A stretch of DNA of 9,276 nucleotides from Myxococcales bacterium. GTDB lineage: Bacteria > Myxococcota > Bradymonadia > REDH01. The notes under the pieces were generated by a model that did not search any database, was not told the DNA's origin, and worked only from the letters and a program-made list of their open reading frames with translations. Below, piece by piece: positions 1-5,837 of the stretch. How positions within the stretch are numbered: position 1 is the first letter of the stretch; each line of letters begins with the position of its first letter. Where the stretch lies: NCBI GenBank assembly GCA_018970625.1, contig JAGWVZ010000107.1, positions 1 to 9,276 on the forward strand, read 5' to 3'. The position numbers were made by a program, and so were the translations under genes.

Positions 1-2
1 GG

Positions 3-416
3 GCAGCCAGACGCGAATTCATTTCGGACGTTGGACTTTATGACCGCTGCATCGTGGGCGGCGCCGACAGAATTCTGGCCCTCGCCTTTGCCATGCCATG
101 GCGCAATATTCCTGCCTCGGCACAGCGAATTCGCCACGCCCCGCTCATTGAGGATATTCGCCCCTGGCATGAGACCGTCTTTGACCGCGTACAGGGAAAC
201 CTCGGATTTCTCGCCGGCGTCATTCATCATCACTGGCACGGGGAGAGCGAACACAGACAATATGTGGATCGCCACGCGGTGCTCGAACAGTTTCAGTACG
301 ACCCACGCCGCGATGTGGGGCTCGACTCGCAGGGGCTTCTCACCTGGACTTCAGACAAACCCGCGCTTCACGCCGGGGTTCGCGCCTACCTGAGCTCGCG
401 AAGAGAAGACGGTTAG
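3..416 (+). CDS. Glycosyltransferase-like protein, C-terminal part only (5' end outside window)
   Basis: An open frame enters from the left edge and ends at a TAG at 414-416, giving 137 visible residues. It shows a segment LYDRCIVGGADRILALAFA near the start of the fragment, then GFLAGVIHHHWHGE, YVDRHAVLEQF, a WTSDKP stretch and a final YLSSRREDG. From memory of bacterial protein families, a GG(A/G)D segment followed by a HxWHG motif and a C-terminal R-E-D tail is typical of a group of glycosyltransferase-like proteins in surface-glycan clusters; I cannot confirm the exact family. The nucleotide-sugar-binding N-terminal half would lie upstream, so neither donor nor acceptor can be judged. The gene converges on the methyltransferase with an 84-base gap. 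An internal GTG at 54 would give a shorter frame, but the codons upstream of it read as natural continuation of the protein, so it is treated as partial. Confidence 0.6.
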   Translation, partial: AARREFISDVGLYDRCIVGGADRILALAFAMPWRNIPASAQRIRHAPLIEDIRPWHETVFDRVQGNLGFLAGVIHHHWHGESEHRQYVDRHAVLEQFQYDPRRDVGLDSQGLLTWTSDKPALHAGVRAYLSSRREDG

Positions 417-500
417 TTCGGGCGCTGGTGTCGGCGAGGGTTACCCGGTGGTGGGCAGTTCGGATTTGCCCCGGAAAGCTTCGGGTAGCCGCCCAACACG

Positions 501-1466
501 CTAACGACTGCCAAACGGACGTCCGCGAAAGTAACGTTGCCACAGCAGCGGGTGCCGAACAGCAAGCCAGAGCGCTCGCCGAAGACCCTTCAGTAATAGC
601 AGTCGGTCTGTCTCGGACCGCTCGGGCGGCGTCTGTGCCGTGGAACGCGCCATATCGGCAGACGCGATCGCCCTCACAGCGAGCGCAGCGCGGCCATTGG
701 CGTGAATCGTCGCTTCGGTCCAGCATCGCAACACCCGAAGGCCCGCGTCGCCAAGCATGCGAAACATAGAGGGTTCTGTGAAAAAGTTGATGTGGGTCAC
801 GGGCTCCCGAAGATTCGGCGGCCCACCAACCAGCTCCATGGGAACCTCCACATACAGAATTCCGGTCGGTGTCAGCGCGGCGGCGAGCTGACCCACCAGC
901 GCCGGCGGATCGGGAACGTGCTCCAGCACATGAGCCGCCACGATCACATCGAACGCTCGTTGGCCCCGAAGTTCCGGCATGGTGGCCGCCAGACGCCGGA
1001 CACCCGGAATGGCCTCTGGCGCGTAATCCACCAGACTGCACCCGAAACCGCGCTCCACGAACTCATGCATCAGGCTTCCCGTGCCCCCTCCAAAGTCCAG
1101 AACCTCGGGTGTCGATGTGGCCAGCCAGGGCTGAACGGTGTCAAAGAGCTCGCGCGAACGCTCGCGGTCAATCGGGGTCACCGTGGGACGATGAACGCTG
1201 GACGACGCTGCTCCACCAAGCCGCCTGTACTTCGCATCCACGTCGGCGGTCGATGGGCGAGGCGAGAAATACACCAGCGAGCACACATCGCAGCACCGAA
1301 ACTCGATCTCCACCTCGCTCGCGCTCGGCGCCCAGAGTTCGAACAGCACGCGATACCGCTCCGAAACGTAGGACGAGAGACCCGTCTGCTCGCGTCGAAA
1401 TACCTGCGTCGTAAGGGACGTGTGCGGCGTGGCTGTGCAGACGGGACAAGGTGGATGCTTGATCAT
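501..1466 (-). CDS. Class I SAM-dependent methyltransferase with N-terminal zinc-ribbon-like motif
   Basis: The 321-residue product is probably a cytoplasmic methyltransferase. Two cysteine pairs, CPVC at residues 7-10 and CCDVC at 58-62, look like a zinc ribbon. The Rossmann methyltransferase core follows: motif I VLDFGGGTGS near 112-121, the acidic end of strand 2 in SLVDYAPEA (about 135-142), and FDVIVAAHVLEHVPDP (about 162-177), the usual motif of Methyltransf_11/23 proteins. HINFFTEPSM (about 215-224) is also typical. The C-terminus is basic and ends RYFRGRPFGSR. Proteins of this layout are common in O-antigen and other glycan clusters, where they methylate sugars or lipid-linked intermediates; the adjacent convergent glycosyltransferase-like fragment fits, but the substrate is unknown. 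I chose the ATG at 1466 because the zinc ribbon starts right after it. A TTG at 1511 would add 15 residues, but its GGAAG directly abuts the start codon. The stop is TAG at 501-503. Confidence 0.88.
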   Translation of the reverse strand: MIKHPPCPVCTATPHTSLTTQVFRREQTGLSSYVSERYRVLFELWAPSASEVEIEFRCCDVCSLVYFSPRPSTADVDAKYRRLGGAASSSVHRPTVTPIDRERSRELFDTVQPWLATSTPEVLDFGGGTGSLMHEFVERGFGCSLVDYAPEAIPGVRRLAATMPELRGQRAFDVIVAAHVLEHVPDPPALVGQLAAALTPTGILYVEVPMELVGGPPNLREPVTHINFFTEPSMFRMLGDAGLRVLRCWTEATIHANGRAALAVRAIASADMARSTAQTPPERSETDRLLLLKGLRRALWLAVRHPLLWQRYFRGRPFGSR

Positions 1467-1590
1467 GGGCGGACCAGCGATGCGAAAATCCAGACCGGCG
1501 GTTTGTGACAACTTCCGGAACAGCCGCGTTTCCTACGCCTGTAAGCTGACACGAGCGTCGCATCTGCGTGACAATCTGACTCCGCCGCGC

Positions 1591-1611
1591 GCTCCCGGGG
1601 GACCCGGGTGC
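1591..1611. repeat. GC-rich hairpin between divergent genes
   Basis: CCCGGG occurs at 1594-1599 and again at 1603-1608, separated by GGA. The outer bases GC (1591-1592) and GC (1610-1611) also pair, with one T/T mismatch, giving an 8-pair stem. It lies between the divergent methyltransferase and lipoprotein phosphatase genes, upstream of the possible phosphatase promoter. No gene ends just before it and no T-run follows it beyond CTTT, so it is not an obvious terminator. Its function is unknown. Confidence 0.4.
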
Positions 1612-1619
1612 CTTTGAAC

Positions 1620-1648
1620 CTGACAAAGCAAGCCGCGAAAGGTATGGG
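1620..1648 (+). promoter_or_regulatory. Possible sigma70-type promoter for the lipoprotein phosphatase
   Basis: CTGACA at 1620-1625 matches five of six bases of the -35 consensus. TATGGG at 1643-1648 is 17 bases downstream and shares only the first three bases of TATAAT. Transcription would start near 1655, leaving about 57 bases of leader before the ATG at 1712. The -10 is poor, so this is a candidate only. Confidence 0.25.
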
Positions 1649-1711
1649 ACCCAGCGTGTACGCCGCCCTGAAACGCATCGATTGTGCCTCGCACTGTCCG
1701 TTGGAGGTTCC

Positions 1712-2614
1712 ATGCTCCGGTTATTGCCATTCTCTGCTCTTCTTTTGTCGTTGCTGGCTTGCGGTGGAACTCAGACGGTGCCTTGCGAAGCGACAGATCT
1801 GTCCTCGGCGGTCGCGTCGGCCGAGGGTGTCGAAGCCGCTCTCGAGAGCAGTTGTGCGCTCTCGGAGCACCGAAACCTGCATGCGGTGGCTTGGACGCAG
1901 ACGGCCGTCGAGTTCGATGGCGTGACCGTCAGCGTGTATCGAGGCGCCATTCAGGCACTGGAGACAGGTGTCCGTGAAGGCTGGCTGGCCGCTCCCGAAC
2001 AAACCGAGGCGGCTGCCGACCTCCCCGCTGCCGTGGTGCTCGATCTGGACGAGACGGTGCTCGACAACGCGCCCTACCAGGCATGGTTAATGGTGAGCGG
2101 TGAGAGCTATAGCGATGCCACCTGGGAGGACTGGTGTGATGACGGCACAGCCACGCTGATTCCCGGCGCTCAGGAATACCTGAACGCAGCCAGCACGCTG
2201 GGCGTGACCGTCTTCTTCATCACCAACCGCTCCATCGCGTGCGAAGCAGCCACCGTCGAGAACCTGAACCAGCTCGGCATTCCGGCGACTGCCGACACCG
2301 TCATCACGCGTGGCGAGATCAACACTGGCTCAGACAAAGGTGCCCGCCGGGCGCATGTGGCACAGACCCATCGCATCATTCAGCTGCTGGGCGACAACCT
2401 GGGCGACTTCGTGGACGGGTACAACGGCACGCTGGAGCACCGCGAGCAGCTCTACGATGCCCACGCAGACCGCTGGGGTCGCCAGTGGATCGTGCTGCCC
2501 AACCCGCAATACGGCTCCTGGCCGCGCTCTCTCGATGACGGCAACGCCGAGACCTGCGACACGGATGATGTAGGTAGCGCGCTGAACGTTTGGGGCGGCC
2601 CGGAATCGGAGTAG
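1712..2614 (+). CDS. 5'-nucleotidase / acid phosphatase lipoprotein, e(P4) family (HAD superfamily, class C)
   Basis: The 300-residue protein is predicted to be a lipid-anchored envelope phosphatase that removes phosphate from nucleotides or other organic phosphates. It begins with a short signal peptide ending in the lipobox LLAC, with the lipidated cysteine at 17. The HAD motif DLDETVLDN (111-119) supplies the nucleophile Asp111 and the acid/base Asp113. VFFITNR (167-173) is motif II, Lys209 is a plausible motif III lysine, and GDNLGDF (227-233) holds the metal-binding aspartates. PNPQYGSWPRSL near the end is also typical of the e(P4) family. The ATG at 1712 has GGAGG at 1703-1707 and makes a clean signal peptide; a TTG at 1682 would add ten residues and spoil it. 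The four-base SD spacing is a little short. The reference e(P4) protein serves NAD/NMN use in Haemophilus, but nothing nearby shows such a role here; phosphate scavenging is equally possible. Confidence 0.93.
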   Translation: MLRLLPFSALLLSLLACGGTQTVPCEATDLSSAVASAEGVEAALESSCALSEHRNLHAVAWTQTAVEFDGVTVSVYRGAIQALETGVREGWLAAPEQTEAAADLPAAVVLDLDETVLDNAPYQAWLMVSGESYSDATWEDWCDDGTATLIPGAQEYLNAASTLGVTVFFITNRSIACEAATVENLNQLGIPATADTVITRGEINTGSDKGARRAHVAQTHRIIQLLGDNLGDFVDGYNGTLEHREQLYDAHADRWGRQWIVLPNPQYGSWPRSLDDGNAETCDTDDVGSALNVWGGPESE

Positions 2615-2690
2615 AGATTTTGCAGGGCGGGGGAAATTCAGAGTCCCGCGCGTGTGACTCAGGCGGGCACGTGGTCGCTGGAACGGGGTC

Positions 2691-2728
2691 CTGGCTGAAC
2701 TGCCAGAGAGCACAGTGGCTTCTGGCAG
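2691..2728 (+). repeat. Overlapping inverted repeats able to form two exclusive hairpins
   Basis: CTGGC at 2691-2695 can pair with GCCAG at 2702-2706 across a six-base loop. The bases CTGCCAGA at 2700-2707 can instead pair perfectly with TCTGGCAG at 2721-2728 across a 13-base loop. The two stems share 2702-2706 and so exclude each other. The arrangement resembles a switching leader, but no T-run follows either stem and a transcript crossing it has not been shown. Confidence 0.4.
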
Positions 2729-2883
2729 AGTTCGTGCGTTCACCACGACCATTCAGGGCAACGCGAGACGATTCCGTTGCGTTGAAGATGTGCGACGGCT
2801 GCGAGGCGCGCTGTCGCGTGCGGTGCAGGCCACTCACGTTCGCGTCGTGGTCAGGGTGCTTCGGGGGTTCAAAAAAGCGGCGC

Positions 2884-2912
2884 TTTACACGGACCGGCGC
2901 CTGATCTAGGCA
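2884..2912 (+). promoter_or_regulatory. Possible promoter for the S1-domain gene set
   Basis: TTTACA at 2884-2889 matches five of six -35 consensus bases. TAGGCA at 2907-2912 lies 17 bases on; it is weak against TATAAT but resembles the TAGGTA seen before the TetR gene. Transcription would start near 2919, just before the mini-ORF at 2929 and the GTG at 2964. Support is limited to these matches. Confidence 0.25.
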
Positions 2913-2963
2913 CGACCCGATGCTCGCGATGCCTTGCTCTTTCGCTCTATCCCCGACAGCCAC

Positions 2964-4775
2964 GTGACGACTCAACGCCCCGGCGTGATTGTACGCCATC
3001 GCCCCGCAGCTCCGGCTGTTGTCGAAGCGACCACCGAGGCACCCGCTCAGGTTGCTGCGGAGCCCGCGTCACCGCAACCGGCACCGGTGGTTCGTTTCGC
3101 TCATGTAAAAAACGCCCCTGCGCAGACGCAGGCACCTGTCGCTCCCGAGCCGGTCGGCCCACGATCCTCTGCCACCGCGTCAGACTCCATGTCCGATGCA
3201 AAGAAGGCAGAGACGGCGCCTGTAGCTGATTCTCGTGCACCCTCCCCGCCGGTTACCGAGCCGGTCGTGGTCTCTCCTTCCTCACCGGCAGTCGTGTCTT
3301 CACCGAATGTCGAGCCCAAGATGTCCATGTCCGTGATTGATCAAACGCCCGCCGCTCTGCCCACCACTGATGATTTCGCTGCGCTGTTTGGTGACACGCA
3401 GGTGCAGCTGAACACCTACCGCGTAGGTGACCGTGTAAAGGCCCGCGTGGTTCAGGTCTCCACGCAGGCCGTTTTCCTGGACCTCGGCGGCAAGTCGGAA
3501 GGCATGCTCGACGTGTCTTCCGTGCTCGATAAGGACGGTCACATCACCGTTCAGCCCGGAGATACCGTCGAAGCCTACGTCATCAGCCTGCACGGTGGCT
3601 CTATTCGGCTGGCGAAGGTTCTGTCGGGCGGCGACGACGCGACGGCCATGCTCGAAGAAGCGGCCTCGCAGGGCATCCCGGTGGAAGGCAAGGTCACCGG
3701 CGTAAACAAGGGTGGCTTTACCGTACAGGTCATGGGCAAGCAGGGTTTCTGTCCGCTGTCGCAAATCGATTTTGAGGTCGGTGAGCCCAGCTCATGGATC
3801 GACAAGACGGTGCGCTTCAAGATCATCCGCGTCGAGGAAGGTGGCCGCAACGTCGTCGTTTCGGCCACCCAGCTGATTCGCGATGAACGAGAGTCACGCG
3901 CAGCCGACACCATCGCATCCATCGCACCCGGTGCGGAGTTTGAAGGCGTGGTCACCCGCGTGCAGCCGTTTGGTGCATTCGTGGATATCGGCGGTATCGA
4001 GGGGCTCTTGCACGTCTCCGAGATCAGCCACACCCGACTGAACTCTGCCGAAGAGGCGCTCAGCAAAGGCGACCGCGTCCGCGTCAAGGTAAAGAGTTTT
4101 GAGGACAGCGCCGATCCGAAGGCGCGCAGGTTGTCACTGTCCATGCGCGCGCTTCAGGAAGACCCCTGGTCAGCGTCTATCGGTCGGTTTGAGATCGGGC
4201 GCAGCTACCCCGGTACGGTCACGCGTCTGGAACGCTTTGGTGCGTTTGTGGAGGTCGCTGCCGGCGTGGAAGGCCTGGTTCACATCTCCGAGATGTCCAT
4301 GGGCAAGCGGGTCACCGACCCGAAAGAGGTCGTGAACCCCGGCGACAGCATCGAAGTACAGGTCCTGAACATCGATCCGCTGCGGCGACAGATCGCCCTG
4401 AGCATCAAGGCGCTGCAGGCCGATCCGTGGGCGGCCGCCACGTCAAAATTCGTGGTCGGTCAGACCGTTTCGGGCACCGTGGACACCGTCGTCGAGAAAG
4501 GCGTCCGCGTCTCGCTCGCCGACGGCTTCGAGGCCTTTATCCCCATGGGGCAGCTGGCTGATGGCGAAAATAAGGGCACGAACAACAAGTTCCGCCCAGG
4601 GACCGACATTCAGGCACGCGTGATTGAAGTGAACACCGAGAAGCGCCGAATCACGCTCTCTCGCCGACCCGACGACGAGACGGGTCGGCGCGAGTTTGAG
4701 TCCTACAAGGCCAGTGAGTCCAAGGCCGGCATGGGCACCCTTGGCGACCTGCTCAAGGCCCGTACGTCCCGCTGA
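2964..4775 (+). CDS. S1-domain RNA-binding protein, 30S ribosomal protein S1-like, five S1 repeats with Ala/Pro-rich N-terminus
   Basis: The 603-residue product carries five OB-fold S1 repeats at roughly 152-220, 238-304, 322-395, 411-485 and 498-568. Repeats 3 and 4 are the most canonical (FGAFVDIGGIEGLLHVSEIS and FGAFVEVAAGVEGLVHISEMS). These repeats bind RNA in the cytoplasm, and S1 helps mRNAs reach the 30S subunit. The C-terminus GTLGDLLKAR is typical of S1-like proteins outside the classic six-repeat proteobacterial form. The first 120 or so residues are low-complexity Ala, Pro, Val and Ser and probably disordered. The start is uncertain: the frame is closed by TAG at 2907-2909, and candidates are TTG 2934, GTG 2964, GTG 2982, ATG 3189 and ATG 3321, none with a good SD. 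I chose GTG 2964 because it keeps the coding-like Ala/Pro segment and overlaps the stop of a mini-ORF. ATG 3321 would leave 484 residues with all repeats. No cmk, the usual neighbour of rpsA in proteobacteria, is present, so it may be a paralogue of S1. Confidence 0.9.
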   Translation: MTTQRPGVIVRHRPAAPAVVEATTEAPAQVAAEPASPQPAPVVRFAHVKNAPAQTQAPVAPEPVGPRSSATASDSMSDAKKAETAPVADSRAPSPPVTEPVVVSPSSPAVVSSPNVEPKMSMSVIDQTPAALPTTDDFAALFGDTQVQLNTYRVGDRVKARVVQVSTQAVFLDLGGKSEGMLDVSSVLDKDGHITVQPGDTVEAYVISLHGGSIRLAKVLSGGDDATAMLEEAASQGIPVEGKVTGVNKGGFTVQVMGKQGFCPLSQIDFEVGEPSSWIDKTVRFKIIRVEEGGRNVVVSATQLIRDERESRAADTIASIAPGAEFEGVVTRVQPFGAFVDIGGIEGLLHVSEISHTRLNSAEEALSKGDRVRVKVKSFEDSADPKARRLSLSMRALQEDPWSASIGRFEIGRSYPGTVTRLERFGAFVEVAAGVEGLVHISEMSMGKRVTDPKEVVNPGDSIEVQVLNIDPLRRQIALSIKALQADPWAAATSKFVVGQTVSGTVDTVVEKGVRVSLADGFEAFIPMGQLADGENKGTNNKFRPGTDIQARVIEVNTEKRRITLSRRPDDETGRREFESYKASESKAGMGTLGDLLKARTSR

Positions 4776-4793
4776 TTCCATTTCTGGGGTGCC

Positions 4794-5294
4794 ATGGCCA
4801 TCGAGACGCTTTACATCGCTCGCCACTCGCTCGCCGAGGACCATCACCCTCAGCATCCCGGCATCGACGAGGAACGGCGGCTTACCGCAGAAGGCGTCGA
4901 AGTGGCCACGCAGGTGTTTCATGCCATGGGCAAACTGGGTTATCGACCCGACCAGATCTGGTCCAGCCCACTGACCCGAACGCATCAGACCGCGGAGATT
5001 GCACGGGTGCAGTTTGGCATTCGGCACCCCCTGGAATCTGTTGACGGCCTCGCTCCCCACGGCGCCCCGCTTCTGGTGATGGAGAGGCTGATGGCGACTG
5101 ACGCGAAATCTGTCATGGTTGTTGGCCATGACCCTGGCGTTGGCGACCTGCTTGGCCAACTTGTAACAAAAGGACCGCTGATTCAGCGATTTGAGCGCGC
5201 CGGAGTCGCGGCTGTGCAGGTCTATGCGCTCGGTGGACGCCTTCGGGGTGAGCTCCTGTTTTACGCGCCGCCTACGCTGTTCGGTGTGCTCTAA
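4794..5294 (+). CDS. sixA: SixA-like phosphohistidine phosphatase (histidine phosphatase superfamily)
   Basis: The 166-residue protein is a cytoplasmic histidine phosphatase of SixA size. SixA removes phosphate from histidine on proteins, classically the HPt domain of ArcB or, in later work, PTSNtr components; the partner here is unknown. TLYIARHSLAED at the N-terminus places the catalytic His at residue 11 in an RHS motif, where the superfamily usually has RHG and SixA proteins often RHG or RHA. LTAEGVEVA (30-38), SSPLTRTHQTAE (57-68, Arg62) and GHDPGV (111-116, second His at 112) are the other active-site elements and are intact. It begins 18 bases after the S1-domain gene and is followed after 15 bases by the CoA-binding gene, so the three are probably one transcript. 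The ATG at 4794 is preceded by a G-rich GGGGTG only. The family is confident; the enzyme target is not. Confidence 0.88.
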   Translation: MAIETLYIARHSLAEDHHPQHPGIDEERRLTAEGVEVATQVFHAMGKLGYRPDQIWSSPLTRTHQTAEIARVQFGIRHPLESVDGLAPHGAPLLVMERLMATDAKSVMVVGHDPGVGDLLGQLVTKGPLIQRFERAGVAAVQVYALGGRLRGELLFYAPPTLFGVL

Positions 5295-5309
5295 TCAGGC
5301 AGAGAACCC

Positions 5310-5714
5310 ATGTCCGATACACAAATCAGGTCGTGGCTCAGCCAGTACCGAACCATCACCATGGTTGGACTGAGCAATAACCCCACCCGCGACAGCTATC
5401 AGGTTGCGGAATATCTTCTGGCGCACGGTTTTACCGTCCATGGGGTCAATCCAGTGATCCCGGACGCACTCGGGCATACCGTGTATCCGTCCCTCTCGGA
5501 GACGCCCGCGCCCGTTGAGTTTGTGGATGTTTTCAGGCGACCCGACACGCTACCCGCGCTCGTGGACGAAATCCTCGCGCTCGGCACCGTCAAAATCGTC
5601 TGGCTACAGCTGGGCGTGACACATATCGACTCCGAAACGCGTCTTCGCGCCGCCGGAATTGAAGTGATCGCCGACCGCTGCCTGAAGATTGAGCACCGAC
5701 GTTTATTCGGGTGA
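5310..5714 (+). CDS. CoA-binding domain protein, YccU-like (CoA_binding_2)
   Basis: The 134-residue protein is a single Rossmann-fold CoA-binding domain, the usual length for this family. TMVGLSNNPTRDSY (17-30) is the nucleotide/CoA-binding loop, followed by VNP (46-48), VDVFRRPD (72-79), VWLQLGV (97-103) and the family signature DRCLKIEH (122-129). Relatives resemble the CoA-binding part of succinyl-CoA synthetase but lack its catalytic parts, and their physiological role is not established. It starts 15 bases after the SixA-like gene and ends at TGA 5712-5714, so it closes the S1-domain operon. It could act as a CoA sensor or be a conserved housekeeping protein; the context does not decide. 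The ATG at 5310 has no strong SD (CAGAGAACCC). Confidence 0.93.
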   Translation: MSDTQIRSWLSQYRTITMVGLSNNPTRDSYQVAEYLLAHGFTVHGVNPVIPDALGHTVYPSLSETPAPVEFVDVFRRPDTLPALVDEILALGTVKIVWLQLGVTHIDSETRLRAAGIEVIADRCLKIEHRRLFG

Positions 5715-5725
5715 GTGATTGACCC

Positions 5726-5750
5726 GCCCCTAATGGGGGCCAGCGCTTTT
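5726..5750 (+). terminator. Candidate intrinsic terminator after the S1-domain/SixA/CoA-binding set
   Basis: GCCCC at 5726-5730 pairs with GGGGC at 5736-5740 across a five-base loop. Four Ts follow at 5747-5750, after a six-base spacer. The stem is GC-rich and sits 11 bases after the CoA-binding stop. The separated, short T-run makes it a weaker than usual terminator. Confidence 0.4.
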
Positions 5751-5767
5751 CTCAGGTATCGCGCCTT

Positions 5768-5785
5768 CAGACGAAATTCGGTCTG
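5768..5785. repeat. Hairpin in the convergent intergenic region
   Basis: CAGAC at 5768-5772 pairs with GTCTG at 5781-5785 and continues inward as CGA/TCG with one bulged G, giving about eight pairs around a three-base loop. It lies between convergent genes, about 50 bases after the minus-strand TraB stop in that gene's direction. It has no T-tract on either strand, so it may slow transcription or protect the transcript rather than terminate by itself. Confidence 0.3.
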
Positions 5786-5837
5786 CGGGTGAAGGGCCGA
5801 TGAACGCCCCGCACGGCACCCCACGCGACCCTCAACG

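Larger units (their letters stand above)
2615..2963. other. Long intergenic leader upstream of the S1-domain gene
   Basis: About 350 bases lie between the phosphatase stop and the chosen S1-domain start. They hold two overlapping inverted repeats (2691-2728), an A-run followed by a small AAAGC-GGC-GCTTT hairpin near 2878-2887, a possible promoter (2884-2912) and a 12-codon mini-ORF (2929-2967). An open frame from GTG 2715 to TAG 2907-2909 encodes 64 residues, rich in Arg and Val. It is in the same frame as the S1-domain gene and closed off from it only by that TAG. I do not recognise it and do not call it a gene. A longer minus-strand frame also crosses this region, but it mostly overlaps the phosphatase antisense and looks spurious. 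No tRNA or known riboswitch was recognised. Confidence 0.5.

Noticed and set aside
470..485. Small hairpin CCCGGA-AAGC-TTCGGG between the convergent glycosyltransferase and methyltransferase ends
   Set aside because: It has six pairs including a G-T wobble and no T-run on either strand, so it does not support a terminator call.
702..1508. 268-codon open frame on the plus strand opposite the methyltransferase
   Set aside because: Its product is basic, Arg/His-rich and resembles no family, while the minus strand over the same bases has clear methyltransferase motifs. It is an antisense shadow common in GC-rich DNA.
2376..2999. 207-codon minus-strand open frame covering the intergenic leader
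   Set aside because: The product is Arg/Pro/Ser/His-rich and low in quality, and a third of it is antisense to the phosphatase. No SD or family signature was seen.
4443..5159. 238-codon minus-strand open frame across the S1-domain and SixA genes
   Set aside because: It overlaps two well-supported plus-strand genes and has no recognisable motifs.
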